From Lineus longissimus (taxonomy: Eukaryota > Nemertea > Pilidiophora > Heteronemertea > Lineidae): 64,000 bases of DNA. Numbering within the stretch: the stretch's first letter is position 1; the number at the start of each line of letters is the position of its first letter. The translations under genes were made by a program, and so were the position numbers. A model generated the notes under the pieces. The model ran no database searches, had not been told where the DNA came from, and saw only the letters and a program-made list of their open reading frames with translations. Location of the stretch: the NCBI RefSeq assembly GCF_910592395.1, contig NC_088314.1, positions 10,232,001 to 10,296,000 on the forward strand, in the 5' to 3' direction. Positions 25,001 through 31,750 of this stretch are shown one piece after another.

Positions 25001-28000
25001 TTTTAAACAAAATAGAAAAATAGCATTGCCATTGACGTTGAAGGTGAGATGATAGTGAAGTGGACTTAGAGAGACAAGACAGACAGAAAGTGCACCCACA
25101 GACAGACAGGTGGCCACCTCAACAATATCTTGACCTTGACATTGGACTGTCAAGATTGTTACAATGTATTACAAACAATCTAAAAGTGCATTCTCTATAA
25201 CTGTTATGTAGATTTTTGTTAACAGGACGCATGTTAGATTCATTATGAGCAGATTTTCATTTAAGAGCTGTTTGACCATGATCTTGAGTAGTCAAGGTAG
25301 AGGGAGATGTTGGTCCCAGACCACAAACTGGTTTCCAGATAAAATTATAAGAGCATAATTCCATTTCAAAGTAGTATGACCTTGACCCAGACCCTTTGAA
25401 CCATTATTCAATCTGAAAGGACTTCCTCAATGACTTGAGCATAAATGCTGCTACCAGTCATCTGGCTAGTTTCCTGCTATAAAAGTTATGAGCAAATTTC
25501 CATTTTGATGCTGTATGACCATGACCCATGACCTTCATACTTATCTCGATAACCTCAGTATAGATGTTAGTACTCTGCCCTAAGCTAGTTTCCGGCTTAA
25601 GGAGCATATGTCTATATAAGTATTTGATCATGACCTTGACCCCATGACCTTCACGGTCATCACATAATCTGAAAGAGTGTCAAAGATAATCTGGGCATAG
25701 ATATGATGGTTCCAGACCACCAGCTAGTCTGGAGATGACGTTATGGGCATATTTCAATTTCAGAGCAGTTTGACCATGACCCGGATGCATAAACTTCAAG
25801 TTCATCACAAGAAAGAATGCAACCCTCTGCAAGCAAATAATACAGCTCTTAGCAAAAATTCAAAATCCCCCGATACTAATATAGTCATAAGAATCGTGCT
25901 GCCAGGTGGACTGACCAGCTCCATCCCACTCATGACTGGCCAATCAGTACCCAAACACTATGCGAGACTTACCAACATCAGGGGTGAGAACAGTGTCTTC
26001 TGATATCTCCTGGGCCATGTCAACCCAGTCGTCCCCGATCCCAGCCACGTCAATGCCATCTGTGGATGATGAAGAACCTTTTCCGATGGATCGATGTTTC
26101 TTGAAGCTGAAAATGTGATCATTTTGAGAATTTTACAATGAAGATCTTTGCAGTTATGAGCCCAATAGACAGTTCAGAAATCTGGATGGATGATTTCCAA
26201 TTTTTTTTTAGTTACTATTACCAAGTTTGGTTGAGATCAGTTCATTACTACGGTAACAATTTGACCACACATGAAATTTGGACCATTTGACCTTGACCTT
26301 GTAGACCCTTGAGTGTAATCTGCAAGAGACAAGACCACAATTGATTTTTTAAGCCTTTTAGCAGTTAAATTGTCAATGTTTGACTGCGACGCATCAAATA
26401 ATGCGTGCGGTTGTGAATCTGAAATTTAGATTATGTTATTCCGGACAGTCGGGCAAGTAAATGGTGAAAAATAAACTGGTGATTGACCACGGAAATTTTT
26501 TGATAATCGACAAATTAGACAGACTTTGATATTTCCACTCTTTTCAGCCAACTGGCAGAAAAAAACTCAAAACACGCCCCCTATTACCCAATTAGCAAAA
26601 TTCGAAATTAATTTTTTCATCAAATAATTTCTTTATATCTGTAGACTTGCCACAACAAATATTTTTTCAATACCTCTCCAAATATGTACTTGAGAGTTAA
26701 AAACATGCACTCGTCTAATTGATAGGCCTCGACCCTCCAAGCTATGAATATTCATTAGTGGTCTTGTCTCGCAAGTCAAACAGCACATGTTTGTAAAGCT
26801 TAGAGGCAAACAGGCCAAGGACCTTAGATGAGTCATGGAACAATGACTTTATGACCTTGACCTTTGACCCTCCAATGGCACACTGGTTCCAGGTAACCTT
26901 GACCTTCTAGCTACCTATCAGAGAGGAAAGAGGGTCACATTCATTTACTCGGAATGACCCTACTACATCGGACAGTACATGCATGTAAATACGGAGTGCT
27001 CTGGCATTATAGTGCAAACATTTTAGTATTCTACAATCTGGCGGTACAGTCAGCCCTTTCAATGGTCCACCCACCTTGCCTGTCTTGACTCCTTAGTTTT
27101 TTCTTTCAGCCGATTGGTAAGAATCTGATTCCTCTCCTTCTCAAACTCTAACTGGCGATGAAGTTTATCCAGTTGACTTTTGTCTTTGATTTCTTTAAGT
27201 TCTCCAGCTGGAAGGAAGTTACAGTTCCAAAATATTAGGGTGCTTTTAATCATGTATGATTCACATCACAACAATGATAACTGGCTTGACGTCATCTTTT
27301 CCTACGATATCATGATGTAGTGTCAAGCGCAATCGTAAAGTTTTCATGTAAGCAAGCGAGAAAAATAGTTAGGTACTTTACTTAGTATTTCTGGGAATAT
27401 GTGTGGTATATGACAAATATAACACTACCCTTGTGTCTGATCCTCGTCACCAGATCGCACTAGTTAATTTTCTCTGGGCAGACAGCTCATGTCCTGTGGC
27501 CTCGAGCTTTCTAAGGCCGGAGAAAATCAACCCGTGTGACATGGCGACTCAGATCACACACTCGAGCAGTGTTCTTATTTCATTGATAAATTTTTTGAGT
27601 CACACACATACTAAAAATTCGAACCAAAAAAATCTTGTGCCATCATGAAATCAAAATTAACCGCAGATCTCTCAAAAATGATTCCATGTAATTGGTCAAT
27701 GCTCCAGTGAAACAAAATTTTGATTTCCGACTGGAAATCCCCCTCCCCATTCTGATTGCAGATGTTCTAAAATTCATTACGACAATTAAAAACCTTACCA
27801 AGATTTTGATTTTCTATCATGGCTGCCACCAGTTGTTCTTGAAGCTGGGTCAGCTGACCCTCATAGACAGCCTTCTCTTCACGATCCTTGAAGCCTTCCC
27901 CATCCAGTGATACGTTGTGTGTTTGCCTTGGGCTAGTGGGTGGTGAACTCCCTGGACTTCCTGCCCCACCTCCACCACTGCCAAATGATATGATTGAAGG

Positions 28001-28547
28001 GCCATGTTTGGAATCCTATTGGAATAGAAGGAAAAACATTTAAAAGAAGTTTGGGCAAGGAGTTGCACTCAATGCCCTTAATCTTGCTTGATGAGATTGA
28101 GTTTGGGTTTTTTAAGGTTTGCAAATCAATAATTCAATGATTCATTTCTCTTCATAGATTATTGTATTTAAACTTGTTGGCTCACCTGTTTTTTGAATGC
28201 TAATTTGTTGTAACTGTAATTTCGTTATGTATCATTGCAATATTACCAGACATCGGCCGTTCGTGTAATAAAGCTTTATTTCAAACTGAATTTGAATTTG
28301 AGGGTGAAATGATGCAGTTTATTTATGCAGTGCACAATTCCATGTCTGATAACTTCCCCACAAAAATTCAAATGCTTACCTCCCTGCTCTCGACACAGTC
28401 CTTAAACTCTGTACTCTGGTACAGGTCGCTCTCATCATTTGGGAGGCTAGTTGCTTTTGTCAGGGGGTCACGTTTGGGACCATCTCCAGTGCCATCACGT
28501 TGTTCGAAGCTTTTGAATTTGGCTTTAAATGCACTTCGTAGGCTCAT
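4907..28547 (-). CDS. GRAMD4: GRAMD4-like GRAM-domain membrane protein, 17 coding exons
   Basis: Exons in transcript order: 28547-28380, 28015-27799, 27207-27075, 26106-25973, 23700-23553, 23056-23031, 22638-22547, 20957-20866, 20061-20013, 19443-19369, 18401-18358, 17969-17860, 16979-16825, 15579-15447, 8366-8194, 6786-6718, 5044-4907. All junctions are GT-AG, phases match, and the sum is 1,956 bp (651 aa plus stop). Order of parts: Ser/Gly/Pro-rich N-terminus, coiled coil (about residues 103-172), two hydrophobic segments (about 296-333), a third hydrophobic region (about 404-443) followed by FNRFPRVRAKHDT, and a C-terminal GRAM domain (about 515-625) with TLINREK and LYLTRSFLCFE. The order and motifs match vertebrate GRAMD4, which is somewhat shorter (about 580 aa). 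Vertebrate GRAMD4 is reported as an E2F1-induced, mitochondria-associated pro-apoptotic protein; function here is inferred only from homology. Two intronless genes are nested in intron 14. Confidence 0.9.
5200..5432. mobile_element. Inverted-repeat MITE in GRAMD4 intron 16
   Basis: Imperfect terminal repeats of about 45 bp: TTAAGGTTTGACCATATGTA at the left, and the reverse complement TTAAGGGTTGACCATAGGTA at the right. Internal palindrome around GAATGCTCATTTCAAGG and its complement. Confidence 0.7.
5590..5645 (+). repeat. tRNA-derived SINE-like head (weak)
   Basis: GGTGCAGCGCTAGAGTGCA resembles an A box context, and ATGAGTTCAAATGAC, about 35 bp on, a B box. No acceptor-stem structure, so not a tRNA gene. 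Confidence 0.3.
6718..6786 (-). CDS. GRAMD4: GRAMD4-like exon 16
   Basis: 69 bp, phase 0 to 0. It encodes YSWMPGGGMALEIHVGGIDK, comparable to VLPGSGMGIAVSTPSTQK in vertebrate GRAMD4. Donor GTAAGT. Confidence 0.87.
6844..7186. repeat. 42-bp minisatellite, about 8 units, each with an E-box
   Basis: The unit includes ACAGCTATAGCGGTCACAAT and ACACGTGTTTACCGCC. Most units carry CACGTG. Because 42 is divisible by 3, several frames stay open on both strands; none is a gene. Confidence 0.92.
7373..7520. repeat. 24-bp minisatellite, 6 units
   Basis: Unit CCGGTATGGAACGGTTCAAA plus CGGC. The multiple-of-three unit keeps frames open in both directions; not coding. Confidence 0.92.
7881..8103 (+). mobile_element. 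MITE family Y (AGGGGACAATATAGGCAG)
   Basis: Inverted ends TTTAAGGGGACAATATAGGC and the complement of CTATAGTCCCCCTTTAA. Other copies: 37227-37954 (interrupted), 46875-47096 (minus), 49687-49915, and a diverged one near 54816-55010. Lies 90 bp from GRAMD4 exon 15. Confidence 0.8.
8194..8366 (-). CDS. GRAMD4: GRAMD4-like exon 15 (GRAM domain core)
   Basis: 173 bp, phase 1 in and phase 0 out. It encodes CTLINREK, then KNGKLYLTRSFLCFERSK and LVIPLTDIIKIEK, the classic GRAM beta-strand pattern. It is separated from exon 14 by a 7.1-kb intron that carries the two nested genes. Confidence 0.93.
8919..8926 (-). promoter_or_regulatory. Histone-downstream-element-like site
   Basis: AAAAGAGA on the minus strand, 13 nt beyond the stem-loop; the counterpart of 11992-11999. 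Confidence 0.7.
8940..8955 (-). terminator. Histone-type 3' stem-loop of paralogue 1
   Basis: On the minus strand the sequence is GGTTCTTATCAGAACC: the same 6-bp stem as in paralogue 2, loop UAUC. It is preceded by GATAAAAAC and sits 38 nt after the stop, exactly the spacing of the other gene. Confidence 0.88.
8994..9305 (-). CDS. Intronless 103-aa helical protein with a histone-type mRNA 3' end (paralogue 1)
   Basis: Single-exon frame, ATG at 9305, TAA at 8994. An open frame continues upstream, but homology to paralogue 2 begins at this ATG, and a TATA-like TATAAGA lies about 75 nt further up. The protein looks alpha-helical, with a core ending in LTVEGVRHAF and an acidic tail (SEAEEEDGAAS). 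By hand alignment, 21 of 53 core residues match the gene at 11554-11925, so the two are diverged duplicates. I do not recognise the family; it is not a histone (no histone fold motif, no basic tail). The 3' flank holds the stem-loop GGTTCTTATCAGAACC 38 nt after the stop and AAAAGAGA 13 nt further on, as in replication-dependent histone genes. It lies inside GRAMD4 intron 14 on the same strand. Confidence 0.85.
   Translation of the reverse strand: MDIQTLMQMTKHTEVKINKAGQQIRVIDRELQVLNDKIGTAVRNNNKVMLYNLQLRVLTVEGVRHAFVCYMRQKSDEIIEMLIQIELGGSSTSEAEEEDGAAS
9378..9384 (-). promoter_or_regulatory. TATA-like box of paralogue 1
   Basis: TATAAGA on the minus strand, about 73 nt before the ATG at 9305. 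It is a match to the arrangement upstream of paralogue 2, though short TATA matches are common in AT-rich DNA. Confidence 0.4.
9396..11457. other. Shared upstream region of the divergent paralogue pair
   Basis: Two kilobases between the two TATA-like boxes. The only structure I see is an inverted-repeat element at 10208-10608 and, near 10730-10800, short palindromic stretches built from AATTAGCTAGTC and AATCAAGCTAATT. No open frame looks coding. Confidence 0.4.
10208..10608. mobile_element. Inverted-repeat element with TTCGCGAA palindromes
   Basis: Left end TGTAGAACGGAACATTTTTG, right end complement AGAACAGAAAATGTTTGTGG. The interior carries several GCGAAAATATTCTGCCGC-type segments in both orientations. 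Confidence 0.55.
11458..11464 (+). promoter_or_regulatory. TATA-like box of paralogue 2
   Basis: TATAAGG in the context AGAGATATAAGGCTGC, 90 nt before the ATG. This would place the transcription start near 11490. Confidence 0.5.
11554..11925 (+). CDS. Intronless 123-aa helical protein with a histone-type mRNA 3' end (paralogue 2)
   Basis: Single-exon frame from ATG 11554 to TGA 11925, strand opposite to the host gene. Residues 20-100 or so look like one or two long helices (QIVILDRKLQDL, then VRYNLKLKLVTIEGVRTAYY) and the C-terminus is acidic (GEEMYEIDMDE). It shares the pattern I..DR.LQ.L...A....N....YNL.L...T.EGVR.A...Y...K.DE with paralogue 1. A TATA-like TATAAGG sits 90 nt before the ATG. 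The stem-loop GGTTCTTTTCAGAACC begins 38 nt after the stop, with AAAAGAGA 12 nt after it. This implies stem-loop-dependent, probably S-phase or early-embryo, expression without a poly(A) tail. Family and molecular role are unknown to me. The nearest AATAAA is about 1.5 kb downstream, past a minisatellite. Confidence 0.9.
   Translation: MATVMKKAQQYNQEEYVDDEFKIWTQLKEANRKMYKACEQIVILDRKLQDLHQRFVNATNERNRAVRYNLKLKLVTIEGVRTAYYMYATTKADESQELRKKLARADEEAAGYGEEMYEIDMDE
11964..11979 (+). terminator. Histone-type 3' stem-loop of paralogue 2
   Basis: GGTTCTTTTCAGAACC is a 6-bp stem with a UUUC loop. It is identical to the metazoan histone stem-loop GGCTCTTTTCAGAGCC except for one compensated base pair. It is preceded by AAAAATAAC and followed by ACA, and sits 38 nt after the stop codon. 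Confidence 0.9.
11992..11999 (+). promoter_or_regulatory. Histone-downstream-element-like site
   Basis: AAAAGAGA lies 12 nt after the stem-loop, the position and purine-rich composition of the U7 snRNA pairing element of histone genes. The same 8-mer occurs at nearly the same distance behind paralogue 1. Confidence 0.7.
12034..13290. repeat. 62-bp minisatellite, about 20 units
   Basis: The unit includes CCTTCATTGCTTATAGCCAA, ACTGCCATCCTTTGCTGTCA and CCAGAACACAATGTAGGGAA. Variants TATAG/TTCAG and GTAGG/GCAGG alternate in blocks. The array starts about 40 bp after the HDE-like site of paralogue 2. Confidence 0.93.
13267..13446. repeat. Two degenerate end units of the 62-bp array
   Basis: A segment containing TTTTAGCCAAAAAAGGCATC and CACATGCTATAGATTTTTGA occurs twice, separated by one partial 62-bp unit. 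AATAAA follows at 13449. Confidence 0.75.
13671..14786 (+). mobile_element. 1.1-kb DNA element family Z, copy 1
   Basis: Begins AAATGGCCAGGGCCATTGTG and ends CACCTCTGCTAAGAGGTGAG CTAAAAAGC after a (GAC)n tract. Made of about three degenerate 300-bp units, each with TGACCTCTGTGACCTTGA. Near-identical copies at 20986-22112 and, inverted, at 44867-46039. No coding capacity. Confidence 0.85.
15038..15291 (-). mobile_element. pogo/Tc1-like MITE (CAGTGGAACCTC ends), minus copy
   Basis: The inverted ends read CAGTAGAACCTC; the interior repeats AGAGAGGTGTCC and ACCAATTTGGGACCAAAACT twice. Other copies: 19585-19763, 20642-20819, 23872-24055, 48153-48243 (truncated), 63818-64000 (cut by the window). 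TA flanks at the 23872 copy suit a Tc1/mariner-pogo origin. Confidence 0.75.
15447..15579 (-). CDS. GRAMD4: GRAMD4-like exon 14
   Basis: 133 bp, phase 0 in and phase 1 out. It encodes an acidic linker and RYFLELFSLPQTECPLPG, which leads into the GRAM domain (vertebrate NFHEIFNLTENERPL). Acceptor ATATTCCAG, donor GTAAGT. Confidence 0.82.
15754..15923. mobile_element. TTAA-flanked MITE, family 2
   Basis: TTAA then CCCTTTAGCTACTGAAG at the left, ATAGCTAAAGGG then TTAT at the right (one TTAA mutated). Same piggyBac-like end pattern, different interior. Confidence 0.6.
16268..16754. mobile_element. TTAA-flanked MITE, family 3
   Basis: TTAA on both sides. Ends CCCTGTAACACCTGGA and CCAGGTGTTATAGGG. 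A second copy in opposite orientation is at 62371-62765 and a fragment at about 61735-61796. Confidence 0.8.
16825..16979 (-). CDS. GRAMD4: GRAMD4-like exon 13
   Basis: 155 bp, phase 1 in and phase 0 out. It encodes LYMGVKLFLIDYIFNRFPRV and then WQQLPTDAELERR, one of the most conserved parts of GRAMD4. Donor GTAGGT. Confidence 0.92.
17180..17905. repeat. 48-bp minisatellite derived from GRAMD4 exon 12 and its splice donor
   Basis: About 15 units. On the minus strand each reads CTGTCCTGTTTCCTGCCAGG then ATATGTCTGTTTTACAGTAA then CAGGTAAG. The exon-proximal unit is the real 3' end of exon 12. Fourteen GTAAGC-type donors are present. Seven units keep the exon's reading frame; a short unit near 17530-17569 (40 bp) then breaks it. 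Confidence 0.92.
17860..17969 (-). CDS. GRAMD4: GRAMD4-like exon 12; its 3' end is the first unit of a minisatellite
   Basis: 110 bp with the proximal donor, phase 2 in and phase 1 out. It encodes NLMTWKQPTATAKMYFSMCF and then SCFLPGYVCFTVT, a hydrophobic segment. The last 42 or so bases plus the GTAAGC donor are repeated about 14 more times in the adjoining intron. The proximal-donor form aligns without gaps to the vertebrate protein. Confidence 0.85.
18358..18401 (-). CDS. GRAMD4: GRAMD4-like exon 11 (44 bp)
   Basis: Phase 0 in and phase 2 out. It encodes NGLGQIADSLEKMK (vertebrate: LFGKMADILEKIK). Acceptor TTTTCAG, donor GTATGT. Confidence 0.87.
18975..19215. mobile_element. MITE family X copy
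   Basis: Begins TTTAAAGGCCTACGCCATTC and ends ATTCCGAACTGTGTACCCCT; interior TAGACAGATATAAAAATACC as in the other copies. Confidence 0.65.
19369..19443 (-). CDS. GRAMD4: GRAMD4-like exon 10
   Basis: 75 bp, phase 0 to 0. It encodes an acidic start and GDKFNLVLQVAKSVQ, comparable to SEKFQLVLDVAQKAQ in vertebrates. Donor GTGAGT. Confidence 0.87.
19585..19763 (+). mobile_element. pogo-like MITE copy
   Basis: GTGGAACCTCCCTTAGCAGA at the left and GGAGGTTCTACTG at the right, in GRAMD4 intron 9. Confidence 0.75.
20013..20061 (-). CDS. GRAMD4: GRAMD4-like exon 9 (49 bp)
   Basis: Needed to join exon 8 (phase 2) to exon 10 (phase 0). It lies between TTTTCTTCCAG and GTAAAA and encodes GWNVDVHYLQYQEDKE, matching the GWRIQWS region that follows the membrane pair in vertebrates. 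Confidence 0.8.
20515..20630 (+). pseudogene. Fragment of a GIY-YIG-type retroelement protein (Penelope-like), frameshifted
   Basis: The plus frame reads DVKFVKILDQDPDWFKRGLK then EAI, and after a +1 shift near 20580 reads IRILKPQKGHNFT. This resembles the DP.WF.RGVKEAIyiR...PSLN stretch found in GIY-YIG endonuclease regions of Penelope-like retroelements. It lies antisense in GRAMD4 intron 8. Confidence 0.5.
20642..20819 (+). mobile_element. pogo-like MITE copy
   Basis: CAGTAGAACCTCCCTTAGCA to AGAGAGGTTCTACTG, abutting GRAMD4 exon 8 (46 bp away). Confidence 0.78.
20866..20957 (-). CDS. GRAMD4: GRAMD4-like exon 8 (membrane segments)
   Basis: 92 bp, phase 0 in and phase 2 out. It encodes YMYAVWYDWLLPLIMFLAVF and RLSVNFL, a hydrophobic pair that matches the YMNAVWHGW...LFLAILRLSLNYL region of vertebrate GRAMD4. 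Confidence 0.9.
20986..22112 (+). mobile_element. 1.1-kb DNA element family Z, copy 2
   Basis: Nearly base-for-base the copy at 13671-14786, same orientation, ending in a longer (GAC)n tract (about 22004-22060) and the hairpin CTCACCTCTGCTAAGAGGTG AG. Confidence 0.88.
22547..22638 (-). CDS. GRAMD4: GRAMD4-like exon 7
   Basis: 92 bp, phase 1 in and phase 0 out. It encodes AATKPIVNTTKGVKAMLSWK and the start of a hydrophobic segment (SLSLLVLS). Acceptor CTTTCAG, donor GTAAGT. Confidence 0.87.
23031..23056 (-). CDS. GRAMD4: GRAMD4-like exon 6, a 26-bp micro-exon
   Basis: Exons 5 and 7 do not join in frame. A 26-bp segment between TTTTTAG and GTGAGT restores the phase and adds QLKENIKRFY, which matches the LTENMRRLKR segment of the vertebrate protein. 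Phase 2 in, phase 1 out. Confidence 0.85.
23553..23700 (-). CDS. GRAMD4: GRAMD4-like exon 5
   Basis: 148 bp, phase 1 in and phase 2 out. It encodes a Pro-rich stretch, then RRLHEWLYSFFYELIADFSE, which aligns with the RLQKWFYERFGEYVEDF region of vertebrate GRAMD4. Donor GTAAGT. Confidence 0.88.
23872..24055 (+). mobile_element. pogo-like MITE copy with TA flanks
   Basis: CAGTGGAACCTCTGTTAGCG to AGAGAGGTTCTACTG, with TA on both sides (23870-23871, 24056-24057). Confidence 0.8.
25255..25800. repeat. Degenerate tandem repeat with TGACC(A/T)TGACC cores
   Basis: Four or five imperfect units of about 125 bp in GRAMD4 intron 4, each with a TATGACCTTGACCC- or TGACCATGACC-type segment and a CTAGTTTCC-type segment. 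Confidence 0.5.
25973..26106 (-). CDS. GRAMD4: GRAMD4-like exon 4
   Basis: 134 bp, phase 2 in and phase 1 out. It encodes an acidic, Ser-rich linker (STDGIDVAGIGDDWVDMAQE). Acceptor TTTTCAG, donor GTAAGT. Confidence 0.85.
27075..27207 (-). CDS. GRAMD4: GRAMD4-like exon 3 (coiled coil)
   Basis: 133 bp, phase 1 in and phase 2 out. It encodes the main coiled coil (DKLHRQLEFEKERNQILTNR). The donor used is GTGGGT. A GC donor 5 nt upstream is possible but would break the phase. Confidence 0.85.
27799..28015 (-). CDS. GRAMD4: GRAMD4-like exon 2
   Basis: 217 bp, phase 0 in and phase 1 out. It encodes a Gly/Ser/Pro-rich linker (FGSGGGGAGSPGSS) and then the start of the coiled coil (EGQLTQLQEQLVAAMIENQ). 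Acceptor AATAG, donor GTAAGG. Confidence 0.85.
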
Positions 28548-28591
28548 TGTGCCCTCATTGACATCATAGAACACCGAGTTCAATCACCAGC
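28380..28591 (-). CDS. GRAMD4: GRAMD4-like exon 1 (first coding exon)
   Basis: The first in-frame ATG is at 28547 (MSLRSAFKAKFKSFEQ); 28548-28591 is 5' UTR. A polypyrimidine-AG at 28592-28594 suggests that an untranslated exon lies further upstream. A short upstream ATG frame (28565 to 28542) overlaps the start. The donor is GTAAGC, phase 0. The encoded 56 residues are charged and low-complexity. Confidence 0.75.
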
Positions 28592-28637
28592 CTGAAGTAG
28601 ACAACAGGTACTTGAATTACAAGTGTGCAATTCCCTA

Positions 28638-29003
28638 TGGTACGGTATGCTGGCGATGTAGAATTAGCAGAATGAGCGGATTCTGTACAAAATATGATAT
28701 AATTACACACAAAATGGGACTTAATGACTTCATTAGGTTTTAATTTGTTCGATACGCCACAAAGATTATTTGAAAATCACTTTTTACAGTCTTTGAGCCA
28801 TGACTCACAATGAGGGCATGAAAACTGGTCTGTAGGGACAGTTTAGTTCAGTCGGTAGTCGTGTGCAGCGCTGCATTACCGTACCTCCTTTCGTCTTCAG
28901 AGTTCAGGCATGGTGATGATCATCGCGACAAATACTGGCTTTTCCAGGTGATTGAAGCTCAGAATCCGCTCATTCCACTAATTCTACATGGCCCGGTATG
29001 GTA
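28638..29003. mobile_element. Inverted-repeat element with a tRNA-like interior
   Basis: Left ATGTAGAATTAGCAGAATGA GCGGATTCTG, right complement ATGTAGAATTAGTGGAATGA GCGGATTCTG, plus outer GGTACGGTATGC-type sequence. The middle holds TTAGTTCAGTCGGTAG (A-box-like) and GAGTTCAGGC (B-box-like), so a SINE may be captured inside. It lies just upstream of the GRAMD4 first coding exon. Confidence 0.55.
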
Positions 29004-29546
29004 TGCTAGACACCCTTAACCCTTTCTTTCAATCCACTGACCTATAAATCTGTCATAGCTGTGCCTTGGGAACATACATTGCTGTATTGATCAATTCCAC
29101 AACCTTGGCGGGGAGAAGATCACAGCACCTGACATTGGTGTATTTCACTTGTTAGAGACAGCTTCAAGAAGGCGTTTTCTGAGAAATTTGTTCCAGCTCA
29201 GAACCGGAGGTTTGAGGTGAAGGTGGGGGTGTTTGTGGAAGGTATACTAACCCGACAAAGTGGTCAGGTAGGTCTGATTTTTATAAGTGCCACCCCCCCT
29301 TGAAATCAGCTCAAAAAATACAAACTCTTATGAGCTGGAAAATAATACATGTACTTTTACTACACAGTTCAATAGGTCTTCAAATTCAATTTTTCCATAC
29401 AGACACTTTTAAGTAATTTTCATTGTGGAAAAAAGGAAAGGGTATGACTCTGACCCCCCCCCCAAACATGCTAGAGAGAGTGCAAGTAACACTCACTATC
29501 GCCTTGTGAAAATTTCAGCTTGACATATAAATAAAAATAAACAAAC

Positions 29547-31275
29547 AATGAAACGGCCAGGGGCCATTGTGCTCACCGTAGAGATATTTGGTGCTTTGGA
29601 ATTCATCCAGGTTAAGAAACATTGTACATGTATAGTGTATAGGTCAAACCAAAGTCGGTATGACATGTGATGTATCGTTGCTTGGAGTAAGTACCATAAT
29701 AATATCATCAAAAACAAGTCACTTATAAACGAGATATTGCACTTTTTACCTATTTTAGTTTTGGCCTCGAAATTCGGTGTCCAAGGTTACATGACGTAGG
29801 GAGTCATGTGTACCAAATTTCATGTTCATAGCTTTAGTGGTTAAGAAACGTGCCATAGTTACAATCAAACGACGAATTTACGCCATTTGACCTAGAGCTG
29901 TGACCTTGAAAAGCAGGTCAGATCAAAAACTCATATGATATGTGATGTATCCTTGCTAGGAGAACCTACCATAAAAATGTTATTGAAAACGAATCAATAA
30001 CAAGCGAGATATCACACTTTCTAGGTTTTCACTTTTGGCCCCCTGGTGGCCAAGTCGAGAATCAGACCGGACTGAAATTCAGGGTCAGAGGTCAGCTGAC
30101 CTAGGGGGTCCTTTGTACAAAGTCTCAAGTTCATAGCCTTAGGGGTTAACAAACGTTCCACAGTGTACGCTCAAATGGCCAATTTACGCCATTTGACCTC
30201 TGTGACCTTGACAAGAAGGTCAAATCAAAAACCCGTATCATATGTGATGTATCCTTGCTAACTGAGTATGATCATAAAATTTTTACCAAAAAAACTAATC
30301 AGTAACGAGATATCACACTTTCTAGGTTTTCACTTTTGGCCCCCTGGTGGCCAAGTCAAGAATCAGACCAGACTGAAATTCAGGGTCAGCTGACCTAGGG
30401 GGTCCTTTGTACAAAGTCTCAAGTTCATAGCCTTAGGGGTTAACAAACGTTCCACAGTTACGCTCAAATGGCCAATTTACGCCATTTGACCTCTGTGACC
30501 TTGACAAGCACGTCAAATCAAAAACCAGTATCATAATGTGATGTATCCTTGCTAAGAGTATCTACCATAACATTTTTACCAAAAACTGATCAGTAATAAG
30601 CAGGATATGGCACTATTCAAATTTTTGGTTTTGGCCCCCTGGTGGTCAAGTTAAGAATCAGACCGGACCGAAAATCAGTGTCATAGGTCATCTGACCTAG
30701 GGGGTCATGTGTACCAAGTTTAAAGTTCATAGCTTTAGTGGTTAAGAAACGTGACATATTAACACACAAACGGCCAATTCACACCATTTGACCTCTGTGA
30801 CCTTGAAAAGTATGCCACATCGACTGATTTTTTGTCAACATGTACAGCTACGTAACAGGTGTCTACATACCAAATTTAAAGACTATAGGACGAATAAAGA
30901 CAAAACGTGCCACTATCGGTGAAATTTTAGAGTTTGACCTCTGTGACCTTGACCAGTAAGTCAAATCAAAAACCCGTATGATATGTGATGTATCCTTGCT
31001 AGGGGTAACCACCATAAAATTTTTAGCAAAAACAAATCAGTAATAAACGAGTTGTCGCATTTTTAAAGTTTTTGGTTTTAGCCCCCTGGTGGCCAGGTGA
31101 AGAATCAGACCGGACCGAAATTGGCTGTCAGAGGTCATGTGACCTAGGTCATAATGTGTACAAAGTTTCAAGTTCATAGCACAAGCGGTTAAGAAACGTG
31201 CCACACAGGATATGGACGACAACGACGACGGACACAGGCCTATCGTATAGACTCCCCCAACGGTGAGCCAAAAAG
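29547..31275 (+). mobile_element. Larger relative of element Z (CTCACCGT ends)
   Basis: Starts AATGAAACGGCCAGGGGCCA TTGTGCTCACCGT and ends CGGTGAGCCAAAAAG. Contains about five degenerate 300-bp units, each with TGACCTCTGTGACCTTGA. GACGACAACGACGACGG near the 3' end. No open frame of note. Confidence 0.75.
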
Positions 31276-31750
31276 AAATGCCCAAAAAGACTACAGTCTG
31301 TAATACGAAATCCAAGATGGCCATACTGATACAGATTGGGTCCCAACTTAATAAGGCACCTCCCCCCACCCCACCTATCACGCTACAAAGAATTCAAGCC
31401 AATCCGGTGATTTGTTCTGCAGTATTGCAATGCAAAATATAAGGTGGCTGCCTAGCGGCCATGGATATTGGACAGGACCCATAACTGATAGGGCAACTTT
31501 TCCATCCCACGGCCCCCATCCCGGTATTCCCGCCAAAGAAAAGTCAAGCCCATTAAGTGACTTGTTCTGGCATAACAGGCCACAACGCAAAATCCGTAAT
31601 TGCTACTTGGCAGCCATACTGTACACCAGATCAAGGCCAAATTTGTTTGGGTACCTCTCAGATTGCAGCCAAAATCAACAGGCACCTCTCTCCCATCACC
31701 CCCATCATGCCAGAGAAAAATGAAGCACATCAAATCACTGATTTTCAACC
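31276..31750. repeat. Degenerate tandem repeat, about 140-170 bp units
   Basis: Segments with CAAGATGGCC, GTGACTTGTTCTG and CACCTCTCCC recur three times in the same order. The small open frames on both strands are not coding. Confidence 0.4.

Noticed and set aside
28548-28583. Upstream extension of GRAMD4 exon 1 (NSVFYDVNEGT)
   Set aside because: No ATG; the first in-frame ATG is at 28547.
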